Shown: positions 43,740 to 52,375, counted from the stretch's first letter. The stretch: DNA of 64,000 nucleotides from JAEZDR01 sp039811185 (GCA_039811185.1 JBDHYF010000007.1:100784-164783), one strand, 5' to 3'. A program made the numbers and translations. The notes: generated by a model from the letters alone, not told the origin.

Positions 43740-44873
43740 ATGGAAACACTTGCAAGAGAAGACAGAAAAAATATTTCTCAAACCGACTTTTTACCGCTTC
43801 ACGGAACCGATTATGTAGAGTTTTATGTGGGTAACGCAAAGCAGGCTGCACACTATTACAAATCGGCTTTCGGTTTTCAGAGTCTGGCTTATTCCGGTCC
43901 TGAAACAGGCGATAAGGATAAAGCGAGTTATGCTGTTCGTCAGAATAAACTCACCTTTGTTTTTACCACGCCTTTAAAAAGTGGGAACGCTATTGCTGAC
44001 CATATTTACAAACACGGCGACGGCGTTAAATTTTTGGCATTAACGGTAGACGATGCAACGGACGCATTTGAGCAAACAACAAAACGTGGCGGGAAAGCCT
44101 ATATGGAGCCGAAAAAATTATCTGATGCTGACGGTGAAGTGGTGATGAGTGGCATTCATACCTATGGCGATACCGTGCATCTTTTTATTGAAAGAAAGAA
44201 CTATAAAGGCGCATTTCTTCCCGGCTTTCGCAAATGGGAAACCCCCGACTACAATCCGGAGCAAACGGGCCTTTTGTATGTAGACCATTGTGTGGGAAAT
44301 GTGGGATGGAACCAAATGAACCCATGGGTAAATTTTTATGAAGAAGTGATGGGCTTCCGCAATATTCTCTCTTTCGATGACAACGATATTTCTACCGAGT
44401 ACTCAGCGTTGATGAGTAAAGTGATGAGTAACGGTAACGGTTATGTAAAGTTTCCGATAAACGAGCCCGCCGAAGGAAAGAAAAAAAGTCAGGTTGAAGA
44501 ATACCTTGAGTTTTATGATGGAGAAGGCGTGCAGCACGTTGCCGTTGCTACCAACGATATTGTGGATACCGTGAAGAAGCTGAAAAGCCGGGGCGTCGAG
44601 TTTCTGAAAGTGCCTTCGAGCTACTACGATGACTTGCTGGACCGCGTGGGTACGATTGACGAGGACCTTGAGCCGTTGAAGGAACTGGGAATTCTGGTTG
44701 ACCGCGACGACGAAGGCTATTTATTGCAGTTGTTTTCGAAGCCTGTGGAGGACCGGCCGACGCTGTTTTTCGAAATTATTCAGCGTAAAGGAGCAAAAAG
44801 CTTCGGAAAAGGAAACTTCAAGGCCCTCTTTGAAGCGCTCGAGAAAGAGCAGGAACTTAGAGGAAATCTTTAA
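43740..44873 (+). CDS. hpd: 4-hydroxyphenylpyruvate dioxygenase
   Basis: A 377-residue non-heme iron dioxygenase that turns 4-hydroxyphenylpyruvate into homogentisate in tyrosine breakdown. Two VOC-type halves are present; the iron ligands are H183 (YVDHCVGNV), H266 (GVQHVAVAT) and E345 (LFFEIIQRKG), and the C-terminal gate helix GKGNFKALFEALEKEQ is complete. It is monocistronic with a terminator 20 bases after the stop. The remaining homogentisate pathway genes are not in the window. Confidence 0.96.
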   Translation: METLAREDRKNISQTDFLPLHGTDYVEFYVGNAKQAAHYYKSAFGFQSLAYSGPETGDKDKASYAVRQNKLTFVFTTPLKSGNAIADHIYKHGDGVKFLALTVDDATDAFEQTTKRGGKAYMEPKKLSDADGEVVMSGIHTYGDTVHLFIERKNYKGAFLPGFRKWETPDYNPEQTGLLYVDHCVGNVGWNQMNPWVNFYEEVMGFRNILSFDDNDISTEYSALMSKVMSNGNGYVKFPINEPAEGKKKSQVEEYLEFYDGEGVQHVAVATNDIVDTVKKLKSRGVEFLKVPSSYYDDLLDRVGTIDEDLEPLKELGILVDRDDEGYLLQLFSKPVEDRPTLFFEIIQRKGAKSFGKGNFKALFEALEKEQELRGNL

Positions 44874-44892
44874 ACCTTTTACAGAGGAGCAG

Positions 44893-44919
44893 GAGAGATG
44901 GTGAAAGCCATCTCTTTTT
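44893..44919 (+). terminator. Rho-independent terminator after hpd
   Basis: The 8-bp stem AGAGATGG / CCATCTCT around a six-base loop is followed by five T residues, 20 bases after the dioxygenase stop. Confidence 0.9.
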
Positions 44920-44976
44920 GTTTTCTTTTAACCGTGGCAGAAGGCTATAACACAGCAGAATTAATATTTTCGATAG

Positions 44977-45726
44977 ATGTTGAAAGCGTTTTTTACTTCG
45001 ATATTCAGTTTTTTGTTACTGGCAGCTTCGGCACAGAATTTTGTTGACGTGCAAAAGAACTTTCCGCGGGTCGGCAATGCCATCCGGCTTAAACAAGACA
45101 CCCTGCGAAAGCAAGTGCTGGCTGCGGGATTCGAATGGCCGGTAAAACAGATTTATATCCGTTCGTTCAAATACGATTCACAATTAGAAGTGTGGATACG
45201 AAACCGGCCGGATGAAGACTTCCGGCTGTTTAAAACCTATAAAGTTTGTGCAATGGCCGGCTCACTCGGGCCTAAGAGAATGGAGGGCGACTATCAGGTA
45301 CCTGAAGGTTTCTATTACATAAATGAGTTTAATCCCAAGAGCATGTACCATTTGTCGTTAGGCATTAATTATCCAAATGCTTCCGACCGGCTGTTAAGCG
45401 ATTCGATAATGCCCGGCGGCGAAATATACATTCATGGTTCTTGTGTTACTACCGGATGTATCCCGGTGCAGGATGGACAAATTGAAGAATTATATATTTT
45501 AGCTGCAAACGCAAAATCGAGCGGGCAAGATTTTATACCCGTACACATTTTTCCGGTACGCTACAACAACCCTTACAGCGTGGGGATACTACAAAAAAGC
45601 CTTCGTAACAACGCTGCCATGGAAAAATTTTCGAACCAGCTAAAGAAGGTATTTGATTATTTTGAAAAGCATAAAAAACTGCCGCTGATTTCTGTCAACG
45701 GCAGAGGAGAATACGTGATGCTTTAA
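44977..45726 (+). CDS. L,D-transpeptidase (YkuD) family protein
   Basis: A 249-residue exported protein. The signal peptide ends near LLLAASAQ (residue 20). The YkuD motif is complete: H153 and C161 in YIHGSCVTTGCIPVQDG, preceded by EGFYYINEFNP. The family cross-links or anchors through peptidoglycan using a catalytic cysteine in the periplasm. It is the murein L,D-transpeptidase type with an extended N-terminal half (KQIYIRSFKYDSQLEVW). It stands alone, convergent with the protease gene 11 bases away. Confidence 0.92.
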   Translation: MLKAFFTSIFSFLLLAASAQNFVDVQKNFPRVGNAIRLKQDTLRKQVLAAGFEWPVKQIYIRSFKYDSQLEVWIRNRPDEDFRLFKTYKVCAMAGSLGPKRMEGDYQVPEGFYYINEFNPKSMYHLSLGINYPNASDRLLSDSIMPGGEIYIHGSCVTTGCIPVQDGQIEELYILAANAKSSGQDFIPVHIFPVRYNNPYSVGILQKSLRNNAAMEKFSNQLKKVFDYFEKHKKLPLISVNGRGEYVML

Positions 45727-45736
45727 AGCTGAGTTT

Positions 45737-46852
45737 TTAGTTCGCGTTATAGGCTTTTACCTGATAAATGAAGTGCTGTACTTTATCAACCTGTTTATTG
45801 CGCGACAAGCCTTTCAGTTGATTGCCGGCAGGAAGTTTCAGTTTATTAAAACTCGTATCTGCGCTTTTTAGCTCTGTCACCAGTTTAATAATTTCCTTTG
45901 TTTTTACTGCGAACACAACGCCTTGCGACTGCATTTCGCGGGCACTCAGCACGCCAATGATTTCGCCATTGCTGTTAAACACCGGTCCGCCGGAGTTACC
46001 GGGATTTGCAGGCAGTGAAATTTGACAGGAAATAGTGTCGCTGTTATAACCCGTTTGGGCACTCAGATAGCCCCGGTTATAAACGATTTCGTTGTTTTTG
46101 GGATAGCCCAATGTGTACAACTCTTCAGCAAGCTCGGTTTCGCCGCGGTGAAGGGCATACGGCGGTTGTTTAGCCGCTTTGAAATCGGCGTCATTTATTT
46201 TAAGGATAGCAAGGTCTTTTGCGTTGTCGATATGTAAAATATCTGCATTGAATTCCTTACCGTTATAATCGGCCACAACGGCGCTGTTTCCTTTAAGTAC
46301 GTGGGCATTCGTTACCAGATAGCCTTTGCCGTCGAGGAGAAAAGCCGATCCGCCGCCTGTCAGCACCGCGTTGGCGGGAATTTTCGACTGAACAACGGCC
46401 TTCACCTGATTTAATGTATGGTTCTGGTAAACCTGAGTTTTCTTGATGTTCTCAATGTCTTTGCTAAGCTGTTGCAGTTTGCTTTGATCAACGGAAGGAG
46501 AGAAGTAAGAGACGATCATGCTGATGCAAAGTGCGGTTACGCTGGCAATACTGGCGGCAATGGCAATGGTACGTTTGTACTTTTTGTAAAGTGGAACTAC
46601 GGGCGCCGGATTGTTTTGATTGAGGATTTCGCCGCTGCTTTCCAGCTTTGTATGAATTTCGAAAAGCTCGTGTTTCAGTTCGCGGTGTGCCGCAAAATTT
46701 TCCATTTGATGCAGAAACAATTTATGCTCAACCACCATCATATCAATTTCAGGACTTTGAACCCGTAAATTTTCAAATTCCTGCTTTTCTGAAGCATTCA
46801 TTTCGTTTCTCAGATAACGTTCAATCGCATCCAATAAAATTAAATCTTCCAT
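45737..46852 (-). CDS. Membrane trypsin-like serine protease with anti-sigma-like N terminus
   Basis: A 371-residue protein. Residues 1-90 are cytoplasmic and acidic/helical, beginning EDLILLDAIERYLRNEMNAS, a pattern of Bacteroidota anti-sigma factors. One membrane helix (about 94-116) and a coiled-coil linker lead to a periplasmic HtrA/trypsin-like domain with the triad H184 (TNAHVL), D213 (KDLAILKI) and S288 (PGNSGGPVF). There is no PDZ domain. The gene starts one base after the end of an ECF sigma gene, so the protein is probably its regulator and a protease at the same time. Confidence 0.83.
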   Translation of the reverse strand: MEDLILLDAIERYLRNEMNASEKQEFENLRVQSPEIDMMVVEHKLFLHQMENFAAHRELKHELFEIHTKLESSGEILNQNNPAPVVPLYKKYKRTIAIAASIASVTALCISMIVSYFSPSVDQSKLQQLSKDIENIKKTQVYQNHTLNQVKAVVQSKIPANAVLTGGGSAFLLDGKGYLVTNAHVLKGNSAVVADYNGKEFNADILHIDNAKDLAILKINDADFKAAKQPPYALHRGETELAEELYTLGYPKNNEIVYNRGYLSAQTGYNSDTISCQISLPANPGNSGGPVFNSNGEIIGVLSAREMQSQGVVFAVKTKEIIKLVTELKSADTSFNKLKLPAGNQLKGLSRNKQVDKVQHFIYQVKAYNAN

Positions 46853-46853
46853 T

Positions 46854-47444
46854 TTACTCTCCTATATTATATTGGGCAAAAAACAACTTCTTCAATCTGC
46901 CAAGGCATTTGTACTTCTGCGTTTTGGCGTTATCTGCATTTGTGTATCCAAACTCCTCCGCTATTTGTCGCATATCTTTCCTTTGCAGATAATAAGCTTC
47001 TAAAACACCTTTACACGGCTCGCCCAAACTGTTTAAAGCCCTTTCCATAATTTCAAAATCCGCATTTTGTTTTTCATGAAAAGCAATGTCTTCCTCAACC
47101 ATCACAACGTTTTCCATTCCTTCAACCTGAGCAGAAAAGCGGTTACTCTGCTGTAATTTTTTCAGCCATATTCGCCTGCTTACCGAATAGAGATAGGTTT
47201 TTATCTGGCAGTTTAAAACGAAGGAGGGAGACTGCGCATTATGGTATAGCGCCATTATCGCCTCCTGAAAAACATCGCGGGCATCATCGTATGAACCATT
47301 ATTGTTAACTATAAACCCCTGAACGCTGTTAAAGTTCTGTTTGTAAATGGTTTCTATTGCCTTTTTGTCGTTACTAACTAACCCTTTTAATAAAACCTGT
47401 TCGTTGCTTTCGCCTTTCACGTTAACTAAATTTAATACCGGCAT
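46854..47444 (-). CDS. ECF-type RNA polymerase sigma factor
   Basis: A 196-residue sigma-70 family protein. Region 2 is FNSVQGFIVNNNGSYDDARD with VFQEAIMALYHNAQ, and region 4 is EPCKGVLEAYYLQRKDMRQI with AEEFGYTNADNAKTQK, a Bacteroidota ECF signature. The ATG at 47444 is used. It heads a two-gene operon with the membrane protease 1 base away. A possible -7 element (TATTTTTG) lies 52 bases upstream. Confidence 0.9.
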   Translation of the reverse strand: MPVLNLVNVKGESNEQVLLKGLVSNDKKAIETIYKQNFNSVQGFIVNNNGSYDDARDVFQEAIMALYHNAQSPSFVLNCQIKTYLYSVSRRIWLKKLQQSNRFSAQVEGMENVVMVEEDIAFHEKQNADFEIMERALNSLGEPCKGVLEAYYLQRKDMRQIAEEFGYTNADNAKTQKYKCLGRLKKLFFAQYNIGE

Positions 47445-47495
47445 GGGCTTAAAAGTAACCCAAAACAGTTCATAAATATTTTTTTAGAGAAAAAG

Positions 47496-47503
47496 CAAAA
47501 ATA
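47496..47503 (-). promoter_or_regulatory. Candidate -7 promoter element for the sigma/protease operon
   Basis: On the - strand TATTTTTG matches TAnnTTTG, 52 bases before the sigma factor ATG. No -33 motif is visible at the usual spacing. Confidence 0.3.
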
Positions 47504-47558
47504 GAGGGTTACCTTTTTTCACCTTGGGTATTAATATCTAAAATCTAAAATTCAGACA

Positions 47559-47738
47559 ATGAAAAAATTATTATTCGTTTTGGCACTTGGTGCTTTCGCA
47601 GCTTGCGGTGATTCTACTACTGAATCTTCAACTGAAACAACTGAGACTGTAGTTGAAACTCCAACTGAAGTTACACATGACACAATGGTTACTGACACGG
47701 TTACTGTTGCTCCGGTTGATACAACAGTTGCACACTAG
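47559..47738 (+). CDS. Small Thr/Glu-rich lipoprotein
   Basis: A 59-residue product starting MKKLLFVLALGAFAACGDST. The hydrophobic N terminus and the lipobox FAAC (cysteine at 16) mark it as a secreted lipoprotein; the mature part is a low-complexity stretch rich in Thr, Glu and Val, likely unstructured. The stop TAG is at 47736-47738 and a terminator follows 62 bases later. The N-terminal start of the mature part resembles that of the larger lipoprotein at 50525. Function unknown. Confidence 0.8.
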   Translation: MKKLLFVLALGAFAACGDSTTESSTETTETVVETPTEVTHDTMVTDTVTVAPVDTTVAH

Positions 47739-47800
47739 TTAGTGCCTGCCTTCTGATTGCTTAGGCAAAACTTTTTATATATGGCAAGCAATCGTTAGAT

Positions 47801-47831
47801 GCCTTCCTTATTCTTAGGGAAGGCTTTTTTT
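47801..47831 (+). terminator. Rho-independent terminator after the small lipoprotein gene
   Basis: The stem GCCTTCC / GGGAAGGC, with a TATTCTTA-type loop, is followed by seven T residues. Confidence 0.87.
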
Positions 47832-47867
47832 ATGTTTAATTTATCTGCAAACCAAAAACTCTGGTCC

Positions 47868-48746
47868 TTAATAGCCTTTCTGCCCGGGACAACCCATTCT
47901 CTTTCCTTTGGGCGCAGTGGGCAAGCCGGCAATCTTTTTATACTGATCAAAAACAGCCCGATAGGTAAAGGTGATACTGCCGAAATAATAGCCGTCTTTA
48001 TTGGAAGGGTTTCCCCTTAAGCTTCCTGCCGCTGGATACGGCTTCCCGGTTATCTCAAATCCGCGATAGGAAAGATCCACAGCTGTTTGGCCACGGGCGT
48101 TAAGCAAGTCATTTTTATCGGCATAGGTCGTGCTGACATCATCAATATAATCTGAAAATGTTTTACGATAGCCGAACTCTGCGCCAATGCGCATATCCTC
48201 ATTTAAAGCGTATTGAAACCCGATACTTATGGGGATGCTGAGCTGCGTGTTTTTATAGTCGCTAACGCCGGTGCGGAACCCCTGGCCTTCGGTGCTCAAC
48301 GGCTTCAGCATCACTTTTTCACCTTTCGCATCGTAAGTGTACGGATTGAAATTGAACACCGCAACGCCGGCCGCTACATAGGGCGTCCACCATCGGTCGT
48401 TCAGATTAAAAATGTTGTACTGAGCGCTCAGTTCGAGTTCGTACAAATTACTCTTAAAGTTGAGGTTGCGTTGTTGCATTGCCGGTGTGCCGTTTTTATC
48501 ATCGGCACCAATTTTTGCATAGGTGAGATAAGCCCTCGCGACAATGTTTTCTGTGATATCGTAATTTACGCCAAGCGAAACCATGGGATGAATTTGTTTA
48601 AGCGATACTGCCTTTGGTTGCAGGTCGCCATAATAGCCGGCGCCACCGGCCCTTAAGCCAAGATGCAGGTTTTGCGCCACGCAGGCAGCCGTTGGTAGCA
48701 GGAGGGCAGCGCAAAAAAAGGGAAATAAAAAAGATTTCATCATCAT
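47868..48746 (-). CDS. Outer membrane beta-barrel protein, DUF6089-like
   Basis: A 292-residue exported protein with a signal peptide ending near TAACVAQ and alternating amphipathic strands (LHLGLRAGGAGYYGDLQPK, NIVARAYLTYAKIGADD, NLYELELSAQYNIFNLND, WWTPYVAAGVAVFNFNPYTY), typical of the small barrels common in Bacteroidota. The C terminus ends with the charged/Cys-containing KGKRMGCPGQKGY. Three consecutive ATG codons start it and the stop of the preceding - strand gene overlaps them. It is third in an apparent agmatinase-membrane protein-barrel operon. Confidence 0.82.
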   Translation of the reverse strand: MMMKSFLFPFFCAALLLPTAACVAQNLHLGLRAGGAGYYGDLQPKAVSLKQIHPMVSLGVNYDITENIVARAYLTYAKIGADDKNGTPAMQQRNLNFKSNLYELELSAQYNIFNLNDRWWTPYVAAGVAVFNFNPYTYDAKGEKVMLKPLSTEGQGFRTGVSDYKNTQLSIPISIGFQYALNEDMRIGAEFGYRKTFSDYIDDVSTTYADKNDLLNARGQTAVDLSYRGFEITGKPYPAAGSLRGNPSNKDGYYFGSITFTYRAVFDQYKKIAGLPTAPKGKRMGCPGQKGY

Positions 48747-49297
48747 ACATTATTTTTTTGATGCTGTGCGATGCAGTCGCGGCAAAAACGATTAAATGCT
48801 TCTTCCTCGTTACTGCTTGCGTCTTCTGTCATTTTCTGGAAAATCCGGTTCGAACTAAAATCAATGGTGAGCAAGCCGTCCTTCATCACCACGTTGGTAA
48901 CGTCTTCCCATCTGAATTCGCGTTTAAAAAAATTATGAAACAAAATAGATTGGGTGGTAAACCGAACAAATGCCGGCCTCGCAGCCTTCCAGCGCAAAAA
49001 AATAAGCGCAGCCATAAAAAAAGCCATCAACACATTACCGGCTTGCGGATGTAACCAGCCAACAGCCACTATTGCAAAAGGAAGCGCTGCTGCAACGGGC
49101 TGCTGCCACACAAAAACACTTGCTGCCTTAGTTAACAAAACCAGAGCCGACACAACAACAAAAAACCAAAACGTAACCGGCAATTTGTAGGCGATAGCGA
49201 GAAAAGCTGCAACGGAAAAAAACAAAATAAAGTTGCCGAACAGGGCAAGCATCAGCTTATTGGCACGCTGAAAGCGAAAGGTGTAAGCACTTGCCAT
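48743..49297 (-). CDS. Membrane protein of unknown function
   Basis: A 184-residue protein with about four hydrophobic helices in the first 100 residues (ANKLMLALFGNFILFFSVAA, TFWFFVVVSALVLLTKAAS, ALPFAIVAVGWLHPQAG, VLMAFFMAALIFL) followed by a soluble C-terminal half (KREFRWEDVTNVVMKDGLLT), somewhat like PH-domain-type membrane proteins of Bacteroidota. It begins 4 bases after the agmatinase gene and its end overlaps the barrel gene start by four. Function not recognised. Confidence 0.75.
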   Translation of the reverse strand: MASAYTFRFQRANKLMLALFGNFILFFSVAAFLAIAYKLPVTFWFFVVVSALVLLTKAASVFVWQQPVAAALPFAIVAVGWLHPQAGNVLMAFFMAALIFLRWKAARPAFVRFTTQSILFHNFFKREFRWEDVTNVVMKDGLLTIDFSSNRIFQKMTEDASSNEEEAFNRFCRDCIAQHQKNNV

Positions 49298-49300
49298 AGA

Positions 49301-50335
49301 CTACTTTACAAGCAAATTACAAAGACGAAATAAAATCCGTGCGCCAACATTGGCGTCAATATCCGAATCACCGCTACCAATTTCAACAAGGTCAATTCCA
49401 ATAATTTCTCGCCCCGATGCTGCAACACGTTTAAAAAGATAAAGCACCTGCTCGGCTTCAAATCCGCCATAAACCGGCGTTCCGGTACTGGGGCAAAGTT
49501 TGGGATCGAGCCCATCGATATCGAAACTGATGTGTACTTTTTGAGGTAGCGCATCTACAATCTCGTCGCAGATTGCTTTCCAGGTTTCGCCTTCAAATTG
49601 TCGTTCTTTAATATCGCGGTCGTAAAACACTTGAATTCTTCCGGCATTGTTACGGGCAAAATCAAACTCTTCATTACAATAATCGCGAATGCCCACCTGA
49701 ACAAATTTCGAAATCTCCGGCACCTCATTAAACGCATTGTACATAATGGAAGCGTGCGAATAAGTGAAGCCTTCATAGGCCTTTCGAAGGTCCAGATGCG
49801 CGTCGATGTGCAGAATGCCAAAGCTTTCTTCTTTCTCCGCCAAAGCTTTGTAAAAACCGAGTGGAGTACTATGATCGCCTCCGAGCAAAATCACTTTTTT
49901 CCCGGCTTTTAGCAGGGCGCTCGTTTGTTCATGTACCCAATTATTCATCATCAGGCCGCCGTCGTTTATGTCTTTCAAACTCTTGCACATAAACTTGTTG
50001 TCGGCCGGCTCGCCTCCCTTACATAAATAGTCAATAAAGAGCTCCGCTTCCTTTCTTAAAAAATCGCTTTTTAAAAGAATTTTTTTGTCCATTTCGCGCA
50101 TAAAAAACCCCTTTTTCCATCCGTCGGGCGATTCCACGTCGAATAAATCCACCTGTAAACCGGCCTTGAACAATTTTTCAGCGCTGCGGCTGGTGCCGGC
50201 TCCGTAGCTCACCGTTACCTCCCAGGGAACAGGAAGTATCACTAATGCCGCATCATCTTCGCTGAACGGCAATCCGAAAATGTTGTTGTTCGGGTTGCCC
50301 ACTGAGTTCGGATCAAAATCTTTTAAATCTGCCAT
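49301..50335 (-). CDS. Agmatinase/arginase family ureohydrolase
   Basis: A 344-residue ureohydrolase starting at the ATG at 50335 (MADLKDFDPNSVGNPNN). The binuclear manganese site is visible: LLGGDHSTPLGFY, LHIDAHLDLR, and SFDIDGLDPKLCPSTGTPV. These hydrolyse guanidino groups of agmatine, arginine or related compounds to urea. The Bacteroidota group of this length is annotated as agmatinase family, but formiminoglutamase or proclavaminate-type substrates are possible. It heads a three-gene - strand operon. Confidence 0.9.
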   Translation of the reverse strand: MADLKDFDPNSVGNPNNNIFGLPFSEDDAALVILPVPWEVTVSYGAGTSRSAEKLFKAGLQVDLFDVESPDGWKKGFFMREMDKKILLKSDFLRKEAELFIDYLCKGGEPADNKFMCKSLKDINDGGLMMNNWVHEQTSALLKAGKKVILLGGDHSTPLGFYKALAEKEESFGILHIDAHLDLRKAYEGFTYSHASIMYNAFNEVPEISKFVQVGIRDYCNEEFDFARNNAGRIQVFYDRDIKERQFEGETWKAICDEIVDALPQKVHISFDIDGLDPKLCPSTGTPVYGGFEAEQVLYLFKRVAASGREIIGIDLVEIGSGDSDIDANVGARILFRLCNLLVK

Positions 50336-50354
50336 ATCCAATTGTTGAAGCCGG

Positions 50355-50362
50355 CAAAATTA
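50355..50362 (-). promoter_or_regulatory. Candidate -7 promoter element for the agmatinase operon
   Basis: On the - strand TAATTTTG matches TAnnTTTG, 19 bases before the ATG at 50335. No -33 element is seen at the normal spacing. Confidence 0.33.
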
Positions 50363-50524
50363 GCCTGATAAAATCATTTCTCACTGTTAAGAGAAAAGGA
50401 AGGGAAAATTTATTTCCTTTAGTGTGTTGATTTTGATTTGGTTCACTCTTTTGACGGGCCTCTCAGCCCCGGAAAAGATGGGTTTGGTACGATACTTGGC
50501 TTCTAAACATCAAAATGAATAAAC

Positions 50525-51061
50525 ATGAAAAAACAATGGATGATTATAGCTTCTGCTATTTTGGTTACGGGAGCAGTTGCCTGTAACAGCGACACTACCA
50601 CAGAATCAGATGCAACATTAACCACCACGGAAACTCCGGTTGATGATAATTATACCACCGGTAGTTATGTTGATTTGAATTCCGGTAACACCGTAGAGTT
50701 AAAGGTGAACAAAGAAACAAGGGTAGCCACTCCGGCTGCAGAAGGCGGAGCAACCGTAACTTACTACGTGAACCCCTCCACTTCCGACACTATCGAAGCT
50801 TCTACCGGGCGCATTGTTAGCGGCGCACTGGTACACAAAGACAATAGCTGGATGGTTGACGAAACAAAAATTAAAATGGATTCGGACGGCTCGTACAAAG
50901 AAAAAACGGAAGACAGTAAGTATAAAGTTGACGCTGACGGAAGTGAAAAATACAAAGACGGCGACGTAAAGATTAAGAAAGATGAGGATGGTTTGAAAAT
51001 TAAAACCGACGATAAAAAGATTAAAGTGAAAGACGGAGAAATAAAAGTGAAGAAAGACTAA
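50525..51061 (+). CDS. Lysine/aspartate-rich lipoprotein
   Basis: A 178-residue protein with a lipoprotein signal peptide (AILVTGAVACNSD, cysteine at 20). A Thr/Glu-rich linker is followed by a segment with a small beta-like motif (TGSYVDLNSGNTVELKVNKE) and then a long run of alternating Lys and Asp/Glu (KIKMDSDGSYKEKTEDSKYK; VKIKKDEDGLKIKTDDKK), a pattern of short charged beta-hairpins. It is probably displayed at the outer membrane. I recognise no catalytic motif. A terminator follows the stop by 24 bases. Confidence 0.75.
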   Translation: MKKQWMIIASAILVTGAVACNSDTTTESDATLTTTETPVDDNYTTGSYVDLNSGNTVELKVNKETRVATPAAEGGATVTYYVNPSTSDTIEASTGRIVSGALVHKDNSWMVDETKIKMDSDGSYKEKTEDSKYKVDADGSEKYKDGDVKIKKDEDGLKIKTDDKKIKVKDGEIKVKKD

Positions 51062-51084
51062 TCTTAGCCCCGCGGTTTTTGATA

Positions 51085-51117
51085 AAGAGGTTGTTCAACA
51101 ACGAATAACCTCTTTTT
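51085..51117 (+). terminator. Rho-independent terminator after the lipoprotein gene
   Basis: The stem AGAGGTT / AACCTCT encloses a loop with a small inner palindrome (TTGTTCAACAACG) and is followed by a run of T residues. Confidence 0.87.
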
Positions 51118-51150
51118 GTATGAATGGCTTATTTTTTGCCGTGAAAGAGC

Positions 51151-51366
51151 ATGACAGATTCTTTTCAAATAGGAGATGAGGTTACATGGAATTCTGAAGC
51201 CGGCCGGGTAAACGGGACGGTGATAAAAATTCACCGGAACGATTTCAACTGGAAAGGCTATACCCACCATGCCTCCCCCGACGACCCTCAATACGAAATT
51301 AAAAGCAGTAAAACCGATCACGTGGCCGTACATAAAGGCAGTGCACTAAAAAAAATGAAACACTAA
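51151..51366 (+). CDS. DUF2945/HVA1-like small protein
   Basis: A 71-residue protein with the pattern of the hypervirulence-associated (DUF2945) family: FQIGDEVTWNSEAGRVNGTV, then HASPDDPQYEIKSSKTDHVA. This is a small SH3/Tudor-like fold of unknown biochemical function. It lies 19 bases before an FMN reductase gene on the same strand, so both are probably on one transcript. Confidence 0.9.
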   Translation: MTDSFQIGDEVTWNSEAGRVNGTVIKIHRNDFNWKGYTHHASPDDPQYEIKSSKTDHVAVHKGSALKKMKH

Positions 51367-51384
51367 CAATTACAACTTCATTCA

Positions 51385-51930
51385 ATGGATAAAAAGAAAA
51401 TAGCAGTGCTTATAGGCTCACTTCGTAAAGAATCTTATAACCGCAAAATGGCAAAGGAAATGATGGCGCTTCCCTCGGAGCGCATCGATTTAGAAATAGT
51501 TGACATCGCTGATCTTCCGCACTACAATGAAGACCTTGAAACGGAGCATCCGCCGAAATCCTGGACGGCTTTCCGCGAAAAGATTAAGGGCGCGGATGGA
51601 TACTTATTCTTTACGCCCGAGTACAACCGGGGCATGCCATCGGCTTTAAAAAATGCTATCGACATTGCTTCGAGGCCGTACGGGCACAACTGTTGGGCGG
51701 CAAAACCGGGCGGTGTGGTCAGTGTGTCTATCAGTGCGCTCGGTGCGTTTGGCGCCAATCATCACCTCCGCCAGTCGATGGTTTTTGTGGATGTGCTTTT
51801 GATGCAGCAGCCGGAAGCCTACATTGGAAATGCCGCCGCGCTTTTTGAGGGCGGCACGCTTGTTCAGGACACAAAAGACTTCCTCGAAAAATATTTGCGC
51901 GCCTTTGAGGAGTGGGTGGCCAAGTTTTAA
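51385..51930 (+). CDS. NADPH-dependent FMN reductase family protein
   Basis: A 181-residue flavodoxin-fold reductase. The FMN loop is LIGSLRKESYNRKMAKEM and the flavin-stacking motif is FFTPEYNRGMPSALKNAI, both diagnostic. The family (ChrR/YieF-like) reduces FMN, quinones or chromate with NAD(P)H. It follows the DUF2945 gene by 18 bases and is the last gene before the second dispersed repeat copy. Confidence 0.92.
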   Translation: MDKKKIAVLIGSLRKESYNRKMAKEMMALPSERIDLEIVDIADLPHYNEDLETEHPPKSWTAFREKIKGADGYLFFTPEYNRGMPSALKNAIDIASRPYGHNCWAAKPGGVVSVSISALGAFGANHHLRQSMVFVDVLLMQQPEAYIGNAAALFEGGTLVQDTKDFLEKYLRAFEEWVAKF

Positions 51931-51943
51931 ACGGCGAATTTTT

Positions 51944-52043
51944 GGGCGTGTCCCTTCGGGCCGGGCTATTCACTGCAAGTCCTCGCAACGCAAACTATGT
52001 TTGGCGTTGCTCCGGGCTTTCCGTTGCTATCCCTCACGCGGGC
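51944..52043 (-). repeat. Dispersed hairpin-centred repeat, copy 2 (inverted)
   Basis: On the - strand: left arm GCCCGCGTGAGGGATAGCAA running to CCCGGA (52043-52011), then a different hairpin (GCAACGCCAAAC / GTTTGCGTTGC, 52010-51985), then a right arm GAGGACTTGCAGTGAATAGC ending in GGGACACGCCC (51984-51944). Arm sequences are the same as in copy 1 apart from a few changes, while the hairpin sequence is wholly different yet again fully paired. Confidence 0.78.
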
Positions 52044-52166
52044 CTCGCTGGAAATAACGTTTAAAAAAAACAAGTCTGAGGCGGCCTTCCTAAACGCGCC
52101 CCGTCCGGATAATTGGGGTATAACACCACAGGGCATACGGAAGGCAGACTGTCATAACAACTTGTG

Positions 52167-52373
52167 CTATTCAGGAACATACTCCAGAAGATCACCCGGC
52201 TGGCAGCTCAGCGCCTCGCATAAGGATTCAAGCGTACTGAACCGCACGGCTTTCGCTTTTCCGGTTTTTAATATCGAAAGATTTGAGAGCGTGAGATCGA
52301 CCTTTTCCGACAACTCGTTTAAACTCATTTTTCGCTTAGCCATCATCACATCGAGATTTACAACAATCGGCAT
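52167..52373 (-). CDS. XRE-family helix-turn-helix regulator (YozG-like)
   Basis: A 68-residue helix-turn-helix protein: LDVMMAKRKMSLNELSEKVD, then LTLSNLSILKTGKAKAVRFS and LESLCEALSCQPGDLLEYVP, the pattern of Cro/CI-type regulators of this size. It is co-directional with and one base from the end of a DUF2975 membrane protein gene, a standard pairing. It probably regulates its own operon. Confidence 0.92.
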   Translation of the reverse strand: MPIVVNLDVMMAKRKMSLNELSEKVDLTLSNLSILKTGKAKAVRFSTLESLCEALSCQPGDLLEYVPE

Positions 52374-52375
52374 GG

